The position numbers and the translations under genes are program-made. The notes under the pieces are model-generated. The model did no database searches. It was not told the DNA's origin and saw only the letters and a program-made list of their open reading frames with translations. DNA of 25,737 nt from CAZBZG01 sp964496245 (GTDB lineage: Bacteria > Planctomycetota > SZUA-567), in NCBI GenBank assembly GCA_964496245.1, contig CAZBZG010000023.1, positions 1 through 25,737 of the forward strand, in the 5' to 3' direction. Position 1 is the first letter of the stretch. Each line of letters begins with the position of its first letter. Shown piece by piece: positions 22,407 to 25,737 of the stretch.

Positions 22407-23951
22407 ATGACAGCAGCCAACCCCCAACGCAGACGCCGATGGACCCTGCCCGCGCTCCTCCTGGCGCTCATCGCCGCAGGCGGGGCGGGCTTTGTGACCT
22501 ACGGCGACCGGCTCGCAGCCCTCTGGAGCGCACCCGCCGACGAGAAGGCCGCAAGCAGCGACTCGATGGACAAGTACCACAAGGTCGAACGGGGCGACTT
22601 CCACATCACCGTGCTCGCCGACGGCACGCTCAACCCCATCAAGCGCCACGATCTGCGATGCGAAGCCAAAGGAAACTTCGAGCTGCGCATCGTCGAGGTG
22701 GTGGAAGACAAGACCGAGGTCAAGAAGGACGACCTCGTCATCAAGTTCTCCTCCGAGAAGGCCGAGGAGCAGCTGGAGAAGCTCGAACTCGAACTGGAAA
22801 ACACCCAGCGCGACCTGGCCTTGTCGCGGGAGGATCTGGCCATGCGCAAGGCCAACAATCGCAGCAGCATCAAGTCCGCACTCGACAAGCTGCGCAACGT
22901 CCAGGAAGTCCTGGAGAAGTACCGGGATCTGGACGCCCCGCGCGAGCGGAAGGCCAAGCAGGCCGCCATCGACGATGCGCGGGCCAAGCTGGACGCGGCG
23001 GAGGCTGAGCTTTCGCTCGCCAAGGAGGCCGAGACCGAATCGGAGGCCCTGGAACCGGAGAAGGAGGCGGAGCTCGAGAAGAAGGTCAAGGACGCCGACA
23101 AGAAGGTGGTCGAGGCGCAGCGTGCCCTCGACAAGGCCAACCACGACTACCGGGTCTTCAAGCAATACGACTTTCCCCAGAAGATGCGGGAGCTCAAGGA
23201 GGCCGTGGTCCAAGCGCGGCTCAATTTCCGCAAGGCCTGCGTGGACGCCAAAGGCAAGATCATCCAGGCCGAACGCCAGATCCAGAGCCACGAACGCCGC
23301 ATCGAGTCGCTGACCGAACGCATCGAGAAGTTGAGGGAGGACATCGAGAAGCTCGAGATCCGCGCGCCCGTGGACGGCATCGTCACGCTCGGCAACCCCC
23401 GCCGCCGGCACTGGCAGGAGCCCAAGGAGATCAAGGTCGGCGAGACCGTCCACAGCCGGCAGATCATCGCCTCGATCCCGGACCTGTCGAAATTCGAGGT
23501 CACCCTGCAGATTCCGGAGGAGTACCGGTCGCGCGTGAGCGTCGGGCTGCCGGCCAAGCTGCAGAGCCCCGCCATCCCCGACCTCGCCATGGAGGGGAAG
23601 ATCGAGAGCATCGCCCCCATGGCCAGCCACATCGTCCGCTGGGACAAGAACAGCCCCAAGGTCTACGACACAAAGATCGAGACCGATACGAGCGACCCGC
23701 GCCTCATGCCCGGCATGACCGTCAAGGTGGAGATCGTCGTCGAGACGGTCGTAGACGTGCTCTTCCTGCCCGTGGAAGCGGCGTTCAACCAGGAGGGCAG
23801 GACCCTCTGCCGCGTGCGCACCCTGACCGGCCCGGAGGAGCGGGAGATCGAAACGGGCAGGGCCTCGATCCACTACGTGGAGGTCACCTCGGGCCTGGAA
23901 GAAGGCGACGAAGTCCTGCTCTCGCGGCGGACCGCCGAACGGGGGGAGTGA
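22407..23951 (+). CDS. MacA-like periplasmic adaptor (HlyD/RND-MFP family)
   Basis: 514 aa, longer than E. coli MacA (371 aa). An N-terminal membrane anchor (TLPALLLALIAAGGAGFVTY, about 14-33) is followed by the first half of the barrel/lipoyl domain (FHITVLADGTLNPIKRHDLR). A very long Glu/Lys coiled-coil hairpin (about 115-315) comes next. The second lipoyl half is LEIRAPVDGIVTLGN. A beta-barrel (FEVTLQIPEEYRSRVSVGLP) and membrane-proximal domain (LMPGMTVKVEIVVETVVDVL, then FLPVEAAF) finish the protein. I take the ATG at 22407; a GTG at 22380 with GAGG upstream is an alternative. It should bridge the MacB-type transporter to an outer-membrane channel, here plausibly the secretin upstream. 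Confidence 0.88.
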   Translation: MTAANPQRRRRWTLPALLLALIAAGGAGFVTYGDRLAALWSAPADEKAASSDSMDKYHKVERGDFHITVLADGTLNPIKRHDLRCEAKGNFELRIVEVVEDKTEVKKDDLVIKFSSEKAEEQLEKLELELENTQRDLALSREDLAMRKANNRSSIKSALDKLRNVQEVLEKYRDLDAPRERKAKQAAIDDARAKLDAAEAELSLAKEAETESEALEPEKEAELEKKVKDADKKVVEAQRALDKANHDYRVFKQYDFPQKMRELKEAVVQARLNFRKACVDAKGKIIQAERQIQSHERRIESLTERIEKLREDIEKLEIRAPVDGIVTLGNPRRRHWQEPKEIKVGETVHSRQIIASIPDLSKFEVTLQIPEEYRSRVSVGLPAKLQSPAIPDLAMEGKIESIAPMASHIVRWDKNSPKVYDTKIETDTSDPRLMPGMTVKVEIVVETVVDVLFLPVEAAFNQEGRTLCRVRTLTGPEEREIETGRASIHYVEVTSGLEEGDEVLLSRRTAERGE

Positions 23952-23957
23952 GGCGCC

Positions 23958-23973
23958 GGTACGTGGGCGTACC
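23958..23973. other. Short perfect hairpin between macA-like and ATPase genes
   Basis: GGTACG-TGGG-CGTACC, a 6-bp stem with a 4-nt loop, starts 7 nt after the adaptor stop in the 87-nt spacer. There is no U-run. Possible mRNA stabiliser or processing site. Confidence 0.35.
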
Positions 23974-24038
23974 ACGCCGACGCCCGCGAACAAGGGTCGA
24001 AGGACCTGCCTCCGTCCCGGGAGTCACACGCAAGCCCC

Positions 24039-24725
24039 ATGGCCATCATCGAACTCCGCAACATCTGCAAGACCTACCACACCCAGGCCGCGGCCGTGCA
24101 TGCGCTGCGGGGCATCGACCTCGCCTTTGGCGAGGCCCATTTCGCGGCCGTCATGGGACCGTCGGGCTCGGGCAAGTCGACCTTGCTCAACCTCCTCGGC
24201 CTTCTCGACCGCCCCACCGAGGGCGCCTTCGAGCTGGATGGAGAAGACGTGAGCCGGCTCGACGACAACGCGCTCTCCGAGATCCGCTGCCGCCGCGTGG
24301 GCATGATCTTTCAGAGCTTCAACCTCTTCCCGAACTTCACGGTCCTGGAGAACGTGTGCGTGCCCATGCGCTACGCCGAGGTGGAGAGCGCCGTCATGCG
24401 CGCCCGCGCGGCCGAACTGCTGGCCTCGGTGGGGCTGGCCGACCGCATCGATCACCGACCCACGCAGCTCTCGGGCGGGCAGTGCCAGCGCGTGGCCATC
24501 GCCCGCGCGCTCGCGAACGATCCGGCGTTTCTCCTGGCCGACGAACCCACGGGCAATCTCGACGAGAAGACCGGACTGGAGATCATCCGCATCTTCCAGG
24601 ACCTGCGGGACAAGGGTCGGACCGTAATCATGGTCACGCACGACGAGAGCTACGCCGAGGTGGTCGAGCGGACCATCCGGCTCCACGACGGTGAAGTGGC
24701 CGAAGATACCGGCGCGAGGATCTGA
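24039..24725 (+). CDS. ABC transporter ATPase, MacB/LolD type
   Basis: 228 aa, the normal length for a stand-alone LolD/MacB-class ATPase. It has Walker A GPSGSGKST (about 41-49), a Q-loop FQSFNLFPNFTVLENV, the signature LSGGQCQRVAIARAL, Walker B FLLADEPTGNLDE and the H-loop MVTHDE. No Shine-Dalgarno is obvious before the ATG. E. coli MacB fuses ATPase and permease; here they are separate genes, with the permease starting 1 nt after this stop. It powers the FtsX-type permease by mechanotransmission rather than by substrate translocation through the inner membrane (family knowledge). Confidence 0.95.
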   Translation: MAIIELRNICKTYHTQAAAVHALRGIDLAFGEAHFAAVMGPSGSGKSTLLNLLGLLDRPTEGAFELDGEDVSRLDDNALSEIRCRRVGMIFQSFNLFPNFTVLENVCVPMRYAEVESAVMRARAAELLASVGLADRIDHRPTQLSGGQCQRVAIARALANDPAFLLADEPTGNLDEKTGLEIIRIFQDLRDKGRTVIMVTHDESYAEVVERTIRLHDGEVAEDTGARI

Positions 24726-24726
24726 C

Positions 24727-25737
24727 ATGCGCCTCTCGCACACCGCACGCATCGCCGGACGCGACCTCCTGAGTCACACCTTCCGCAGCGTGCTCACCGC
24801 GCTCGGGGTCATCTTCGGCGTGGGCGCGGTGGTGGCCATGATGGCCATTAGCGAGGGCGCCCGGCGCGAGTCGCTGAGTCAAATCGAAGCCCTCGGCATC
24901 GACAACATCGTCGTGCGCTCGGTCCGCCCGGTGGAGGGCGAGAAGATCACCAAGGGGCGTGCGTGGTCGGCGCTCGAGTTCGGCGTCACGGCGCCCGACA
25001 TCCGCCACATCCGAAAGGTCTTCCAGAACATCTCGATCGTGGTGCCCCTCCGCAACGCCCGGAAGGCGGTCTACCTCCACGGCATGCGCACGAACCTGCG
25101 GGTGCTCGCCACCACCCCCGATTTCCTGGAGCTGACGCGCAGCCGCAATCACGACCCACGCGGCCGCTTCCTCACGGAACTCGACATGGACAACGCCCAG
25201 CCCGTCTGCGTGCTGGGCACGGCAGCGGCGCGCAAGCTCTTCAGCTTCCGCGACCCGCTCGGCGAGCACGTGCACATCGACGGCACGCCCTTCTCGGTGG
25301 TGGGGCTCATCCGGAACCCGAACGACGTCAAGCTCGCCGGCGGCTACGACCTGAACGGCATGATCTACATTCCCCTGACCACCACGGATGCGGTCTTCGG
25401 CAAGACGTCGCGCGAGCGCTCCGCCGGGTCGTTCCAGTCCACCAAGGTCGAAGCCGATTTCCTCTACATCCGTGTCCAGGACAAGGAGCAGATCGAGAAC
25501 ACGGCCGCGCGCCTGCGCACCTACCTCAACCAGTCCCACGCCCAAAGCGACTGGGAGGTGCAGGTACCCTACGAGCTGCTCAAGCAGAAGGAGGCCCAGC
25601 AGCGCATCTTCACGATCGTCATGGCCTCGATCGCGGCCATTTCGCTCCTGGTCGGCGGCATCGGCATCATGAACATCATGACCGCCAACGTGTACGAACG
25701 CACCAAGGAGATCGGCATCCGCCGGGCCCTGGGCGCC
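24727..25737 (+). CDS. MacB-type ABC permease (FtsX-like), partial at right edge
   Basis: 337 codons from an ATG 1 nt after the ATPase stop, open to the window edge. TM1 lies at about residues 20-43 (RSVLTALGVIFGVGAVVAMM). It is followed by AISEGARRESLSQIEALG, a classic MacB-family stretch. A large periplasmic domain spans about 50-290 (VCVLGTAAARKLFSFRDPLG, HIDGTPFSVVGLI). The FtsX core begins with IFTIVMASIAAISLLVGGIG, then IMNIMTANVYERTKEIGIRR and ALGA. The last two TM helices lie beyond the edge. With the adaptor and ATPase genes it forms a tripartite exporter or a lipoprotein/peptide efflux system; substrate unknown. Confidence 0.95.
   Translation, partial: MRLSHTARIAGRDLLSHTFRSVLTALGVIFGVGAVVAMMAISEGARRESLSQIEALGIDNIVVRSVRPVEGEKITKGRAWSALEFGVTAPDIRHIRKVFQNISIVVPLRNARKAVYLHGMRTNLRVLATTPDFLELTRSRNHDPRGRFLTELDMDNAQPVCVLGTAAARKLFSFRDPLGEHVHIDGTPFSVVGLIRNPNDVKLAGGYDLNGMIYIPLTTTDAVFGKTSRERSAGSFQSTKVEADFLYIRVQDKEQIENTAARLRTYLNQSHAQSDWEVQVPYELLKQKEAQQRIFTIVMASIAAISLLVGGIGIMNIMTANVYERTKEIGIRRALGA

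Noticed and set aside
20507..23993. Two long minus-strand frames (558 and 624 residues) opposite the secretin and MacA-like genes
   Set aside because: Composition is rich in Leu, Asp, Val and Gly without family motifs; the plus strand carries clear secretin and adaptor signatures.

Overview
The window is GC-rich chromosomal DNA from a Gram-negative, probably flagellated bacterium. The gene content suggests the PVC/Lentisphaerota-Kiritimatiellota-Planctomycetota side of the tree: an SGSH-like sulfatase, two neutral-ceramidase-fold proteins, a DUF3604 protein, a heparinase/alginate-lyase-like secreted protein, an orphan H-X9-DG pseudopilin domain and a RAYT transposase. This is inference from families; no rRNA or marker gene is present. 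Genes are densely packed on both strands. I see no tRNA, rRNA or CRISPR array.

Layout. 1-1304: a partial gene runs off the left edge. A REP-associated tyrosine transposase is bracketed by a 24-nt imperfect inverted repeat and followed by a remnant of an RND efflux pump. 1330-8147 (minus): a five-gene unit, DegT-type aminotransferase > DUF3604 PHP-like protein > SGSH-like sulfatase > two ceramidase-fold hydrolases, with most joints overlapping or nearly so. A divergent AraC-family regulator (8309-9175) is the likely controller. 9176-9857: a gene relic, a 13-nt minisatellite and a strong promoter with a perfect palindrome at its start point. 9858-12595: a small secreted protein, a secreted lyase-like protein, an in-frame orphan H-X9-DG domain and a small ORF. 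12789-14492: a secreted STN/HEAT-repeat protein, convergent with an orphan fliS that has a long Pro-rich tail and a sigma-28-like promoter. 15377-15504: a second, weaker RND C-terminal relic.

15581-19653 is a complete phage-shock (Psp) locus: pspF diverges from pspA, a small ORF, two consecutive PspB-like genes, pspC and a DUF4870 gene. A near-consensus sigma-54 promoter lies before pspA and a sigma-70-like promoter before pspF. 19800-20537 is a TPR protein with a cysteine-rich tail. 20804-25737 is a secretin followed by a MacA-like adaptor, a MacB/LolD-type ATPase and the start of a MacB-type permease that runs off the right edge.

How the parts may work together: the AraC-controlled unit looks like a cytoplasmic module for a sulfated or aminated substrate, since none of its enzymes has a signal peptide. 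The Psp locus would guard the inner membrane. The secretin-MacAB unit would be a trans-envelope exporter in which a secretin may stand in for TolC; secretins are classical Psp inducers, so the proximity is suggestive.
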